DNA from: Myxococcales bacterium
GTDB lineage: Bacteria > Myxococcota_A > Polyangia > Polyangiales > Ga0077539
Assembly (NCBI GenBank): GCA_016792845.1
Contig: JAEUKH010000037.1
Coordinates: forward strand, 62,001 to 126,000
Length of the DNA stretch: 64,000 bases
Direction of reading: 5' to 3'
The position numbers and the translations under genes are program-made. Below are positions 24,025 to 35,664 of the stretch, piece by piece. Positions within the stretch are counted from its first letter, which is position 1; each line of letters begins with the position of its first letter. Below the pieces are notes generated by a model. The model was not told the origin of the DNA. It searched no databases and saw nothing but the letters and a program-made list of their open reading frames with translations.

Positions 24025-24878
24025 AACCGCACCGAGCCCGCGAGCTGGCTGTAGAAGCCCATCACGAAGGTGTTGAAGCGCGCGAGGCCGATTGAACTCC
24101 CGCCGACCAGGGCCGTGAGCTGGTAGCGCCCGGCGGTGTAGCCTGCGGTCGCCCCTGCGGTGAGGTCGCCCTCGCTGTAACAGCCCGCGAGGCGGTCGTC
24201 GGCGCCGCAGCGGGCCTCGCGGGCGGTCTCCGCCGCGCCGGTGCCGGCCTCGAAGCGAAACTGCGTCGAGACCCCCAACGCGAGCGAGGGCGCGACGCGC
24301 CAGGCCGCGAAGAAGCGCGCCTCAAGGTCGTGCTCGCCGCGGTCGTCGAGGCCCTGGCCGAAGGTGCCTTGGAGCCCGAGCTCGTAGCGGGTCGCGCGGA
24401 GGTGCATCGAGACCGAGGCCTCGACCTCGGGCGCGCCGCCGCGGAAGCCGTTGGCCTTGACGCTCAGCGAGGCCCCGCCGAGGAGCCCCGTGCCGCGGCC
24501 TTGACCGAGAAACTGGTAGCGGAGCTGGCCGTAGGGAGACAGCGCGTCGGCGGGCGATGGCGGGTCGCCGCCGACCCAAAGCGTGCCCGCGGCCACGGTG
24601 AACCCGCGCCCGAGGCCGAGCTCGACGTCGAGAAACGGGCGCGCCGCGGCGAAGCTCCCCCCAGGCTGGACGTCGAGCCCCGCCCGGGCCCGGGTGTTCA
24701 GCGTCGGGAGCGCCGCCGCGGGGATGAACAACGCCGTCGGCGCCGTGTACGCGCCCCCCGTCGGGTCGTGGGTCGGCACCCGCTCGGCGGGAGGCGCGCC
24801 GTCGCGGGCCTGGGCCCAAAGCGAGGGCGCGACGCACAAGAAGACACCCCACAGCACGCATCCCATGAGCCTCGGCAT
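24021..24878 (-). CDS. predicted outer-membrane beta-barrel protein
   Basis: Encodes 285 residues. The first 22 residues are a signal peptide ending LWAQA with no lipobox Cys. The mature part alternates polar and hydrophobic residues with Gly/Tyr-rich turns (GQLRYQFLGQG, YELGLQGTFGQGL, AAWRVAPSLALGVSTQFRF) and ends in SVRF, with the terminal Phe typical of proteins folded by the BAM complex. No family name is assigned. One Cys pair (ARCGADDRLAGC) could form a loop disulfide. It starts 51 bp downstream of the end of the small gene that follows glyA, on the same strand. Confidence 0.8.
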   Translation of the reverse strand: MPRLMGCVLWGVFLCVAPSLWAQARDGAPPAERVPTHDPTGGAYTAPTALFIPAAALPTLNTRARAGLDVQPGGSFAAARPFLDVELGLGRGFTVAAGTLWVGGDPPSPADALSPYGQLRYQFLGQGRGTGLLGGASLSVKANGFRGGAPEVEASVSMHLRATRYELGLQGTFGQGLDDRGEHDLEARFFAAWRVAPSLALGVSTQFRFEAGTGAAETAREARCGADDRLAGCYSEGDLTAGATAGYTAGRYQLTALVGGSSIGLARFNTFVMGFYSQLAGSVRF

Positions 24879-24929
24879 CGCAGCACCCTCTTGGGCCCTA
24901 CGCTATGCCCTCGGCGGGCCCCGCGAGGG

Positions 24930-25121
24930 TCAATTCTGACGGGAAATCCCGTGAAAAGAGTGCGGCGTTGTGCCGCTGCGGCGCGGCGCCTCGGGGACCC
25001 AGCAACGGTGGCCTCCGAGCTTGCGGCAGAGTGGCGCGGCGACGTGCCAGGCGAGCACCGCGAGGGTGGCCACGGCGAGGGTGACGACCCAAGGGCCGAG
25101 CCGCACGAGGGCGCGCGGCAT
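24930..25121 (-). CDS. small membrane protein coupled to glyA
   Basis: Encodes 63 residues. Its ATG at 25121 overlaps the glyA stop codon as TGATG, the classic arrangement for translational coupling, which is the main reason to call it a gene. One hydrophobic helix (VVTLAVATLAVLAWHVA) is followed by a basic tail with two Cys and several His (LCRKLGGHRCWVPE). Family not recognised. The convergence of one helix, a short soluble tail and coupling suggests a genuine small protein, but it could still be an accident of high GC content. Confidence 0.55.
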   Translation of the reverse strand: MPRALVRLGPWVVTLAVATLAVLAWHVAAPLCRKLGGHRCWVPEAPRRSGTTPHSFHGISRQN

Positions 25122-26386
25122 CAGCCTTCGAGCACGAGCCCGGGCGCGGGGAAGGCCCGGAGGTGACCGGCGACCTCGGCCGCGATGGCGTCGAGCCGGT
25201 CGCTGTCGTCGGCGTGGGTGATGGCGCTGTCGAACCAGCGCGCGACCTCGGCCATGTCAGCGACCTTGAGCCCGCGGGTGGTGATGGCCGGGGTGCCGAG
25301 CCGCACGCCCGAGGGGTCGAAGGGCTTTCGGGGGTCGTAGGGGACGGTGTTGTAGTTGAGCTCGATGCCCGCCTGGTCGAGGGCCCGGGCGGCGCGCTTG
25401 CCAGAGATGTTCTTGCGGGTGAGGTCGACGAGGAGGAGGTGGTTGTCGGTGCCGCCCGACACGAGGTCGAAGCCGCGGGCCACGAGGGCTTCGCCGAGGG
25501 CCTTGGCGTTGTCGACGACGTCGCGCGCGTAGACCTTGAACGCGGGCTGCGCGGCCTCGCGGGCGGCCACCGCGAGGCCGGCGATGTTGGCGACGTGGGG
25601 CCCCCCTTGGAGCCCCGGGAAGACGGCCTTGTCGACCGCCGCGGCGTGGGCCGAGCCGGTGAGGATCATGCCGCCGCGGGGGCCCCTGAGGGTCTTGTGG
25701 GTGGTCGACGTGATGACGTCGGCGAAGCCCACCGGCGAGGGGTGAACCCCGGCGGCGACGAGGCCCGAGATGTGCGCGATGTCGGCCACGAGGAGGGCGC
25801 CGACCTCGCGCGCGATCTCGGCGAAGGCGGCCCAATCCCAGGTGCGGGGGTAGGCCGTGCCGCCGCAGAAGATGAGCTTCGGGCGGTGGGTTCGCGCGAG
25901 GCTCCGCACCTCGTCGAGGTCGACCCGGTGGTCGTCGCGTCGCACCGAGTAGGGCACCGATTTGAACCACGCGCCGGTGATCGACACGCTCCACCCGTGG
26001 GTGAGGTGGCCGCCGTGCGGGAGCCCGAGGCCCATGACGGTGTCGCCGGGCTTGGCGAAGGCGAAGAAGACCGCGAGGTTGGCGGGCGAGCCCGAGTAGG
26101 GCTGCACGTTGGCGTGTTCGACGCCGAAGAGGGCCTTGATGCGGTCGCGGGCGAGCTCTTCGATGGGGTCGACGAACTGTTGGCCCTCGTAATAGCGCTT
26201 GCGGGGGTAGCCCTCGGAGTACTTGTTGTTGAGCGCCGAACCGCAGGCCTCTTGCACGGCCTTCGAGGCGTAGTTCTCGCTCGGGATCATGCGGAGCTTG
26301 TCGCGCTGGCGGCGATTCTCGCTGGCGAGGAGCGCTGCAATTTCGGGGTCAAACGCGGCGATGGTCGGGTCGAAGGTGTCACTCAT
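25121..26386 (-). CDS. glyA: serine hydroxymethyltransferase
   Basis: Encodes 421 residues, the normal bacterial length. It interconverts serine and glycine with tetrahydrofolate, supplying one-carbon units. Motifs include the substrate loop RMIPSENYAS, NKYSEGYPRKRYYEG, YSGSPANLAVF, GLGLPHGGHLTHG, the Asp stacking on PLP in LLVADIAHISGLVAAG, and the PLP lysine Lys231 in TSTTHKTLRGPRGG. The catalytic residues are intact. Start ATG at 26386 with an MSDTFDP N-terminus. A 63-residue membrane protein is coupled downstream. No riboswitch-like structure was seen in the short upstream gap. Confidence 0.98.
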   Translation of the reverse strand: MSDTFDPTIAAFDPEIAALLASENRRQRDKLRMIPSENYASKAVQEACGSALNNKYSEGYPRKRYYEGQQFVDPIEELARDRIKALFGVEHANVQPYSGSPANLAVFFAFAKPGDTVMGLGLPHGGHLTHGWSVSITGAWFKSVPYSVRRDDHRVDLDEVRSLARTHRPKLIFCGGTAYPRTWDWAAFAEIAREVGALLVADIAHISGLVAAGVHPSPVGFADVITSTTHKTLRGPRGGMILTGSAHAAAVDKAVFPGLQGGPHVANIAGLAVAAREAAQPAFKVYARDVVDNAKALGEALVARGFDLVSGGTDNHLLLVDLTRKNISGKRAARALDQAGIELNYNTVPYDPRKPFDPSGVRLGTPAITTRGLKVADMAEVARWFDSAITHADDSDRLDAIAAEVAGHLRAFPAPGLVLEG

Positions 26387-26500
26387 GGCGCGGGGGTCGT
26401 TGTCGCCCCCGGCGGCCCGCTTGGCAACCCCGGCGTGCGCGGCGTCGCGCGAAGCCCGCGAGAGGGGTGAGCTCGACGCGGCGGCCCTCGCGCGGGGGTG

Positions 26501-27840
26501 TCAGCGGGGCCCGAGGGCGGCGTCGCGCGAGGGGGCGGGCCCGGGCGGGGGCGGGGGCGGGGGCGCGGGCGGGGGCTGGGGCGCGGGGCGGGGCGCCGGG
26601 GCGGGGCGGGCGGCGCAGGGGCCGAGGATGACGCGGTGGAAGGCGACGCCGCGCTCGGAGCGGGTGACGAGGCCGAGGGTCTCGCCGTTCCACACGACGG
26701 TGGGGTTTTGGGCGGCGCCGTCGACGCCGCGGAGCTCGACGCCCTCGTCGTTGAGGGTGAGGTCGGCCCCGATCACCCGCACCCGGATGCGCGGAAAGCC
26801 CTCGCGCACCACCTGCTCGGCGAGCACGAAGGCGCCGTCTTCGAGGGCCGCGAGCGAGGGGTTCTCGGCCTGGTCTTCGTCGACCCGCAGCGCGAGGGTG
26901 GGTTCGAGCGGGTTGCCGCGGGTGGTGACCTTGCGAAAGAAGAGCTGCGGCGTGCCGTCTCGGAGCTCGCTCCACACAACGGCGAAGGCGTGCCCGTCCC
27001 ACGCGACGGCGTAGCGCTGGGTGGTGTCGATGCCGCCGATGCGCTCGTTCGAGATGCGGGTGACGCCGCCGCGCAGGAGGCCCGTGGGCTCCATGCGGGC
27101 CATGTCGACGGCGAAGACCTCGCGCCGCGCGGTGATGGCCGTCACGGCCCAAGCCTGGCCCGTGTAGAGGAGCTGCGGGGCGAGGAGGCGCACCGACGTG
27201 TTGAGCAGCTGCGTGGGGGGCGCGATGGGTGCGTCCCAGCGGTTGAGCACCTCGCCGTAGAGCGACCACCGGCCGTCGGGTTCGACGCTCGTCCATGCGA
27301 GGGCGAAGCCGCGCCCGGTCGAGACGAACACGGGCTCGAGGTCGTGGCGGTCGCCGCGGGTCATGCGCCACGGTCGGCCGACGGCGCTGCCGCGGGCGTC
27401 GACCCGGGCCTGGTAGAGATCGCCGGTGGCGCGGATGCCGCCTGCGAAGACCACCGACCAGCTGTCGCCGTTCCAGGTGAGCGAGGGCGAGCGGGCTTGA
27501 AACCTCCGCTCGCTCACGCGCAGCGGCACCCCCATGCGCTGCCCGCGGGCCGAGACGCGCACGAAGCGGATGGCGTCCTCTTCGTCGATGGTCTCGGGCC
27601 ATACCACCGCGAAATGACTGCCATTCCAGGCGAGCCTCGGCACGCCGATGTCGGCCCCGAGGGCGAGGTCTTCAGGGGCCCCGGCGCGGAGCGCGCAGCG
27701 CGGCAGGCCCGGTGTGGTCGCATCGACCCCGGCGGCGTCTGGCACCTCGGGCGCGAGCACGTACGGCCGGTGAAACACCCCCGGCGGCGCCTCGCGCTCG
27801 CAGGCCACGAGCGCCAACCCTGCCGCCGCGAGGGCGCGCC

Positions 27841-27844
<4 letters not shown>
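26501..27844 (-). CDS. WNG-repeat beta-propeller-like lipoprotein
   Basis: Encodes 447 residues. MRRALAAAGLALVAC gives a short signal with lipobox Cys15. Repeated blades contain W-N-G-x3-F/S-x-VVW/F (WNGSHFAVVW, WNGDSWSVVF, WDGHAFAVVW, WNGETLGLVT), a pattern of secreted propellers in myxobacteria. The C-terminus is a Pro/Ala tail (PAPAPRPAPQPPPAPPPP...). The start overlaps the stop of the sigma54-type regulator gene by 4 bp (ATGA), so the two are co-translated. The link suggests this lipoprotein is a target or partner of that regulator's circuit, but the evidence is only context. Confidence 0.85.
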
Positions 27845-29481
<1,637 letters not shown>

Positions 29482-29524
29482 CAGGGAGCTTGTGAGGGCG
29501 AAACCCGGGCGGCCCTCGTCGCGG

Positions 29525-29532
29525 TGTATAAC
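29525..29532. promoter_or_regulatory. bidirectional -10 element
   Basis: TGTATAAC reads TATAAC on the plus strand, 10 nt before the ferredoxin start, and TATACA on the minus strand, toward the regulator gene. It is the only AT-rich stretch in the 61-bp divergent gap, so one site may serve both directions. No clear -35 boxes. Confidence 0.5.
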
Positions 29533-29542
29533 CCGCATCACG

Positions 29543-29896
29543 ATGATCGTTCGAGCGCGTTACGTCTGGGTATGTACCAATCGCCGCCCTGATGGCCACC
29601 CCCGAGGGTCGTGCGCTGAGAAGGGAGCCGAGGGGCTCTTGACGCAGCTCAAGACCCGGGTTGCCGCCGAGGGGCTCGCCAAAGAGATCCGGGTGATGGC
29701 CTCGGGGTGCATCGACACCTGCGAGGAGGGCTGCTCGGTGGCCATCTTCCCCGACGGGACGCTCGTCGGCAAGGTGACCGAGGCCGACGTCGCGCCCCTC
29801 GTCGAGGCCCTCAAGGTCGCCCGCGGGGTCGCCGACGCGGCGCACTTCGCCGACCGCGTGATCGCCCTCCCGGAGCCCTCGGGAGAGGGCGCTTGA
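29543..29896 (+). CDS. thioredoxin-like [2Fe-2S] ferredoxin
   Basis: Encodes 117 residues from the ATG at 29543. The pattern YVWVCTNRRPDGHPRGSC and SGCIDTCEEGC...IFPDGTLVGKV matches shethna-type thioredoxin-like 2Fe-2S ferredoxins, where four of the five cysteines hold the cluster. Acts as a soluble electron carrier. The stop overlaps the next gene's TTG start (TTGA), so the two are coupled. Why a ferredoxin travels with an asparaginase-type enzyme is not clear. Confidence 0.9.
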   Translation: MIVRARYVWVCTNRRPDGHPRGSCAEKGAEGLLTQLKTRVAAEGLAKEIRVMASGCIDTCEEGCSVAIFPDGTLVGKVTEADVAPLVEALKVARGVADAAHFADRVIALPEPSGEGA

Positions 29897-30771
29897 CCCC
29901 ATCGGTGATCGTCCACGGCGGGGCTGGCGCGTTGCCGCCCGCGCGGCGCGCCGACCACGCCGAGGGTTGCTTGCGCGCGGCTCGCGCGGGCGTCGCGGTG
30001 CTCGGCGCGGGCGGCAGCGCCCTCGACGCGACCCAGCGCGCGGTCGAGGTGCTCGAAGACGACCCGCGCTTCAACGCCGGCCGCGGCGCGTGCCTCACCC
30101 GTGACGGCGAGGTCGAGCTCGACGCGGCCATCGCCGACGGCGCCGGGCCTCGGTACGGCGGGGTCTGCGCGCTTCCGCCCTTCGCTCACCCGATCGCGGT
30201 CGCGCGGGCCGTCCTCGAGGCCAACGGGCATGTGCTCTATGCGGCCCACGGGGCTCGCGAGTTTGCGCTGCGTCACGGCTTCGAGGCGCTCTCGTCGTCG
30301 GCGCTGATCACCGAAGCGGCCCTTGCGCGTTGGCGCGCCGTGCAGGCGGGCGAGGCCGAAGCCGGGTGGCCCGGCGGCACCGTCGGCGCGGTGGCCTTCG
30401 ACGGCCGTCACCTCGCCGCGGCGACAAGCACCGGCGGCATGATGAACAAGCACCCCGGGCGCGTGGGTGACTCGCCCATCCCAGGAGCCGGCACCGTGGC
30501 CGACGACGCGGCCGGGGCGGCGAGCCTCACGGGGCACGGCGAGCGCATCCTTCAGCTCTCGCTCGGCGCCTGGATCGTCGCCGCCCTCGAACGCGGTGAC
30601 GACCCCATGGCCGTCGCCGAGGCGGCCATCGCGCGGCTCGCCGCACGGGTCGACGGAACGGGCGGCGTGGTGCTCCTCGATCGACGCGGCCGCCCGGGGT
30701 GGGCGCACAACACCCCGTCGATGAGCCGGGCGTGGGTGAGCCTCGACGGGCAAGAGGCCTCGGGCGCATGA
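29893..30771 (+). CDS. iaaA: isoaspartyl peptidase / L-asparaginase (Ntn-hydrolase, T2 family)
   Basis: Encodes 292 residues. The TTG start at 29893 overlaps the ferredoxin stop and has GGGAGAGG just upstream; a GTG at 29905 is the alternative. Signature segments: VIVHGGAGALPP at the N-terminus, ALDATQRAVEVLEDDPRFNAGRGAC, then GGTVGAVAF, in which Thr163 becomes the N-terminal nucleophile after autocleavage, followed by AATSTGGMMNKHPGRVGDSPIPGAG. The enzyme removes beta-aspartyl residues from isoaspartyl dipeptides and hydrolyses asparagine. It is shorter than the E. coli homologue. The stop overlaps the next start as ATGA. Confidence 0.93.
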   Translation: MTPSVIVHGGAGALPPARRADHAEGCLRAARAGVAVLGAGGSALDATQRAVEVLEDDPRFNAGRGACLTRDGEVELDAAIADGAGPRYGGVCALPPFAHPIAVARAVLEANGHVLYAAHGAREFALRHGFEALSSSALITEAALARWRAVQAGEAEAGWPGGTVGAVAFDGRHLAAATSTGGMMNKHPGRVGDSPIPGAGTVADDAAGAASLTGHGERILQLSLGAWIVAALERGDDPMAVAEAAIARLAARVDGTGGVVLLDRRGRPGWAHNTPSMSRAWVSLDGQEASGA

Positions 30772-31604
30772 GCCGCCGCGTCGCGCCTCGGTGGGCCCTC
30801 GTCGCCGCGCTCCCGTCGCTCCTTGGCGGGTGCGGGCGACCGCGCGCGCAGCCCCCGCGCACCGCCCTCGCGGCGCCGCACCCCCGAGAGGTCGCCCCCG
30901 AAGGGGCCGAGTCGCTCGCCGCACAGATCGCGCAGATCGCGCGCGAGGTGCGCGTCGCTGAGGCCTTCGGCCTGCGGCTCCAGCGGGCCGACGGGGCGCT
31001 CGAGATCACCGGCGAGCGCGCGCCCGATGAGGCCCTCACCGGCGCGAACCTTGTGACCCACGAGGGCCGCTCCGCCGCGGTGCTGGTGACCTCGAACGTG
31101 GGCAACGTCTGGGTGCTCGGGCTGCGCTTCGAGGCGGGCGCGTGGCGCGGCGTCTCGCGCGAGGCCCTCGTCGGAGACGGCCGCCCCGGGGCGCGTCTCG
31201 AGACCGCCGCGACGGCCGAGGCGCGGGCCATGCTCGGCCCCGCCCGACGCGAGCTCATCGCGACCGCGTCGGTCGAGAGCGACGACGGCGCAGACGCGCG
31301 CGACCCGCGGCTGTGGGTGCTCGCGCTCGCGCCCGACGGTCAGCTCCAGCGGCTCGGCGAGGTGCCCTTCGGCCGTCGCGACCCGCAGAGCGGCGCCGAG
31401 GTGCGCGGCGAGTGGGTGGTCGACGAGACCCTCGCACGGCCGAGAGAGCTCTACGTTCAGCTCTCTCCGGGGCGGAGGGGCCCTGGGGGCGCCGCGCCGC
31501 CGATCATTCTGCGGCAGAGCTACCGCATCGAGGGCGGGCGTTTGGAGTTGGTCGAGCAGAGCGAAAACATCGTGCGACCGCGGGGCGCGGTGCTCCAACA
31601 ATGA
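30768..31604 (+). CDS. lipoprotein of unknown function
   Basis: Encodes 278 residues. The N-terminus MSRRVAPRWALVAALPSLLGGC has a lipobox Cys22. The mature protein is a mix of helices and strands with no motif I recognise (AAVLVTSNVGNVWVLGLRFEAGAWRGVSREALVGDG). It overlaps the isoaspartyl peptidase gene by 4 bp and is the third gene of the ferredoxin operon. Function not inferred. Confidence 0.8.
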   Translation: MSRRVAPRWALVAALPSLLGGCGRPRAQPPRTALAAPHPREVAPEGAESLAAQIAQIAREVRVAEAFGLRLQRADGALEITGERAPDEALTGANLVTHEGRSAAVLVTSNVGNVWVLGLRFEAGAWRGVSREALVGDGRPGARLETAATAEARAMLGPARRELIATASVESDDGADARDPRLWVLALAPDGQLQRLGEVPFGRRDPQSGAEVRGEWVVDETLARPRELYVQLSPGRRGPGGAAPPIILRQSYRIEGGRLELVEQSENIVRPRGAVLQQ

Positions 31605-31667
31605 GGGCCTCGGAGGGCCGCGGTCTGATCGCCGGGCCGGGGCCGCGGGGGTCTGCTAGAGTGCGGT

Positions 31668-32546
31668 GTGCTTCGATACTTCTTGGCTTTTTCTCTCTTG
31701 GCGGCCGCCGGGTGTGGCAGCGGCGACGGGGGCGCTGACCCGAGCGACGCCGGCGCGAGCGCAGACCTCGGCGGGCGCAGCGACGTCGCCCGGGTCGACA
31801 CGGGCCCGGTGGTGCTCTGCGGCGCGGGCGACGGCCGGCTGCGCATCACCACGTCGGTCGACCCAGAGGTGGCGCGCGGCAACCCCGACCTCTGGCTCTC
31901 GTTGCGGTGCGGCGACGACGACCGCGCCATTCGGACGTGGCGCCCGATGGCCGCCATGGCCGAGACCCTCGAAGGGCTCGGTGCAGGCAACTACAGGGTG
32001 TTTGTGAGCTCCGGGGTGGCCCCAGGGCAGTACTCGTCGCGGGTCTCGCTCGACGGGCGGGGCACCAGCGCGTTGGCGGTGACGGCGGCGGCGGGGCCTA
32101 CGGTGCTGGCCACCGCGGCGAGCGACGCGCCGCGGGTCGGGGCCGACGCGGGGGCCTCGGTGATCCCCGGGTGGATGGCCTCGGTGGTGGTGACCGAGCC
32201 CTCGGCGCGACAGCCTGTGGCGCTCCTCGACCTGGTGGCCTCGCCCTTGTCGACCGGCGACGGGGGCGCGGCCTCGCGGGTGGCGCTGCAAGCGACGGTG
32301 CGCTCGACCTGCGCGGCCCCGTGCCCGGCGGTGACCCTGCACTCGATCGAGGTGCGGGCGCTGCGCGAGCAGATGCCCGAGGCGGTCGAGTCGGTGCGCT
32401 TCGAAGACGCGACGGTGCTGCGGGCGGGCGAGCGAAAGACCCTCCCGCGCTCGGTGATCTTGAACGTGCCGAGCCCCGACATGCTCAACGTCTTGCGGGT
32501 GGTGCTCTACGGCGAGGCCGGGAGCCCGACGGCGCGGCGGCCCTAA
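31668..32546 (+). CDS. lipoprotein with Gly/Asp linker, unknown
   Basis: Encodes 292 residues from a GTG start at 31668; TAGAGT ends 5 nt before it. MLRYFLAFSLLAAAGC provides lipobox Cys16, followed by a GDGGADPSDAG linker. The rest is predicted beta-rich with one pair of Cys (RSTCAAPCPAV). No family recognised. It stands alone between the ferredoxin operon and hemL, 63 and 61 bp away. Confidence 0.8.
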   Translation: MLRYFLAFSLLAAAGCGSGDGGADPSDAGASADLGGRSDVARVDTGPVVLCGAGDGRLRITTSVDPEVARGNPDLWLSLRCGDDDRAIRTWRPMAAMAETLEGLGAGNYRVFVSSGVAPGQYSSRVSLDGRGTSALAVTAAAGPTVLATAASDAPRVGADAGASVIPGWMASVVVTEPSARQPVALLDLVASPLSTGDGGAASRVALQATVRSTCAAPCPAVTLHSIEVRALREQMPEAVESVRFEDATVLRAGERKTLPRSVILNVPSPDMLNVLRVVLYGEAGSPTARRP

Positions 32547-32607
32547 AGGGGCCCGGGCGACGCCGGGGGTGCGTTCTTCGAGCATCCGCGGTACCCATCG
32601 TGCCGCC

Positions 32608-33897
<1,290 letters not shown>

Positions 33898-33986
33898 CCC
33901 GAGCGACGCGCGGTCTGGGGCCCCGCGGCGGGTGAAGCGCGGGGGTCTCTCCCGCGGCGGGGCGGGGCGGAGTATAGAGCCGGGTT

Positions 33987-35651
33987 ATGCCCTCGGTGAT
34001 GACCGCCTTCAAAGACCTCGACCGGCTCCGTGAGATCGCCCGGGTGCTGGCCCGTCACGGCTTCGGAGAGGTGCTGCAACGCATCGGCCTCGGGCACCTG
34101 ACCCTGGGCAAAGACAGCGAGAGCGACTCGCGGGCCGACTCCCTCGCGCAGCGGCTTCGGTACGTGCTCCAAGACCTCGGCCCGAGCTTTGTGAAGCTAG
34201 GGCAGATCGCGTCGACCCGGGCCGACCTCTTGCCGGCCGACGTGATCGCCGAGCTCAAGGTGCTCCAAGATGACGTCAAGACCGTCGCTTGGGAGCAGAT
34301 CAAGAGCGAAATCGAGACCGAGCTCGGCGCGCCGCTCGGCGAGCTCTACGTGAGCGTCGACGAGCGGCCCCTCGCGAGCGCGTCGATCGCGCAGGTTCAC
34401 CGCGGCGTGTACCGCGACGCCGAGGGCGAACACGCGGTGGCCATCAAGGTGCAGCGGCCGGGCATCCAAGACACCGTCAGCCGCGACATCGACCTGCTCT
34501 ATTGGTTCGCCCGCGCGCTCGATCGGGCCATCCCCGAGTCGCGGCGCTACTCACCGGTCGACCTGGTGGCGGAGTTCGATCGCTCGATCCAGGCCGAGCT
34601 CGATTTCATGCAAGAGGCCGAGCACGCCGAGCGCTTCGCGAAGAACTTCGAGGGCGACCTGCGGGTCCGCTTCCCGCGGGTGCATCGCGCGGTGTCGAGC
34701 CGTCGCGTGCTGACCCTCGAATTCTTCGACGGCCGTCGGCTCAGCGTGGCGATGGCCGAAGGCTTTAACGGCAAGAAGGTGGCCGAAGACGCCGTCGGCA
34801 TCGTCATCAAGATGATCTTCGAAGACGGCTTCTTTCATGCCGATCCGCACCCCGGCAACATGATGATCCTCGGCCCCGACGAGGCGCCGGTGGTGGGGCT
34901 CCTCGACCTCGGGCTCGTGGGCCACCTCTCGGGGCCCATGCGCGACAAGGCCCTCGACCTCATGGTCGCCGCGGTGCGCGAAGACTTCAACGGCGTGGCC
35001 GACGCGCTGCTCGCGATCGGCCGCCCGACCCGCAAGGTCAAGCTCGACGACTTTCGCAAAGACGTCGAGACCCTCGGGCGAAAATACCTCGGGCGCAAGC
35101 TGCAAGAGATCGAGGTCTCGGGCCTCGTGCGCGACCTCATCTGGGGCGCGATCAAGCACGGCATCGACATGCCGCCCGACTTCATGATGGTGGGCCGCGC
35201 CCTCATGACCCTCGAAGGCACCGGGCGGCAGATCTACCCCGACCTCGACGTCTTCACCCTCGCGCGCCCGTACTTTCTCAAGCTCATCGCGCGGCGCTAC
35301 GCGCCCGACAAGCTCACCGGCGAGCTGCTCCGTTCGGCCATGCGCCTGAGCGGCGTGGCCTCGAACATGCCCGAGCAGGTGAGCGAGATCTTCGACGACC
35401 TCCGCAAAGGGCATCTCACCGTCAAGACCGCCGAGCAAGAGCTCGGGCCCACCTTCGATCGCCTCGGGCGGCGGCTCTACACGGGCCTCGTGGTGGCCGC
35501 GATGGTGATCGGCGGGTCGGCGCTCCTCGCCACCGCGGCGCACCGCTGGCAGCCCGTGGTGGGGGGCCTCTTGCTCCTCCTCGCCCTGGCCGGAGGCGCC
35601 CTGCACTACGTGCTCGACTGGTGGCGCGCCATCGGCATTCGCCGCGATTGA
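33987..35651 (+). CDS. ABC1/UbiB-family atypical kinase-like protein
   Basis: Encodes 554 residues. Family motifs are intact: KxGQ-type LGPSFVKLGQIASTR, AIKVQRPGIQ with the ATP-site Lys, an EAEHAERFAKNF segment, the catalytic GFFHADPHPGNMMI and the DLG motif LLDLGLVGH. Two hydrophobic helices at the C-terminus (residues ~500-545) would anchor it in the inner membrane. UbiB proteins support quinone or isoprenoid lipid synthesis. The TAGAGC hexamer lies 6 nt before the ATG. Upstream, CCCGCGGCGGG occurs twice in direct orientation (33922-33965), a possible but unproven element. Confidence 0.93.
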   Translation: MPSVMTAFKDLDRLREIARVLARHGFGEVLQRIGLGHLTLGKDSESDSRADSLAQRLRYVLQDLGPSFVKLGQIASTRADLLPADVIAELKVLQDDVKTVAWEQIKSEIETELGAPLGELYVSVDERPLASASIAQVHRGVYRDAEGEHAVAIKVQRPGIQDTVSRDIDLLYWFARALDRAIPESRRYSPVDLVAEFDRSIQAELDFMQEAEHAERFAKNFEGDLRVRFPRVHRAVSSRRVLTLEFFDGRRLSVAMAEGFNGKKVAEDAVGIVIKMIFEDGFFHADPHPGNMMILGPDEAPVVGLLDLGLVGHLSGPMRDKALDLMVAAVREDFNGVADALLAIGRPTRKVKLDDFRKDVETLGRKYLGRKLQEIEVSGLVRDLIWGAIKHGIDMPPDFMMVGRALMTLEGTGRQIYPDLDVFTLARPYFLKLIARRYAPDKLTGELLRSAMRLSGVASNMPEQVSEIFDDLRKGHLTVKTAEQELGPTFDRLGRRLYTGLVVAAMVIGGSALLATAAHRWQPVVGGLLLLLALAGGALHYVLDWWRAIGIRRD

Positions 35652-35664
35652 GGGGCCCGCGTCG

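Noticed and set aside
25163..26470. Plus-strand frame of 435 codons opposite glyA
   Set aside because: Antisense to a highly conserved serine hydroxymethyltransferase.
33922..33965. Repeated CCCGCGGCGGG upstream of the UbiB-like gene as a terminator
   Set aside because: The two copies are in direct rather than inverted orientation as a stem pair, and composition alone could give them.
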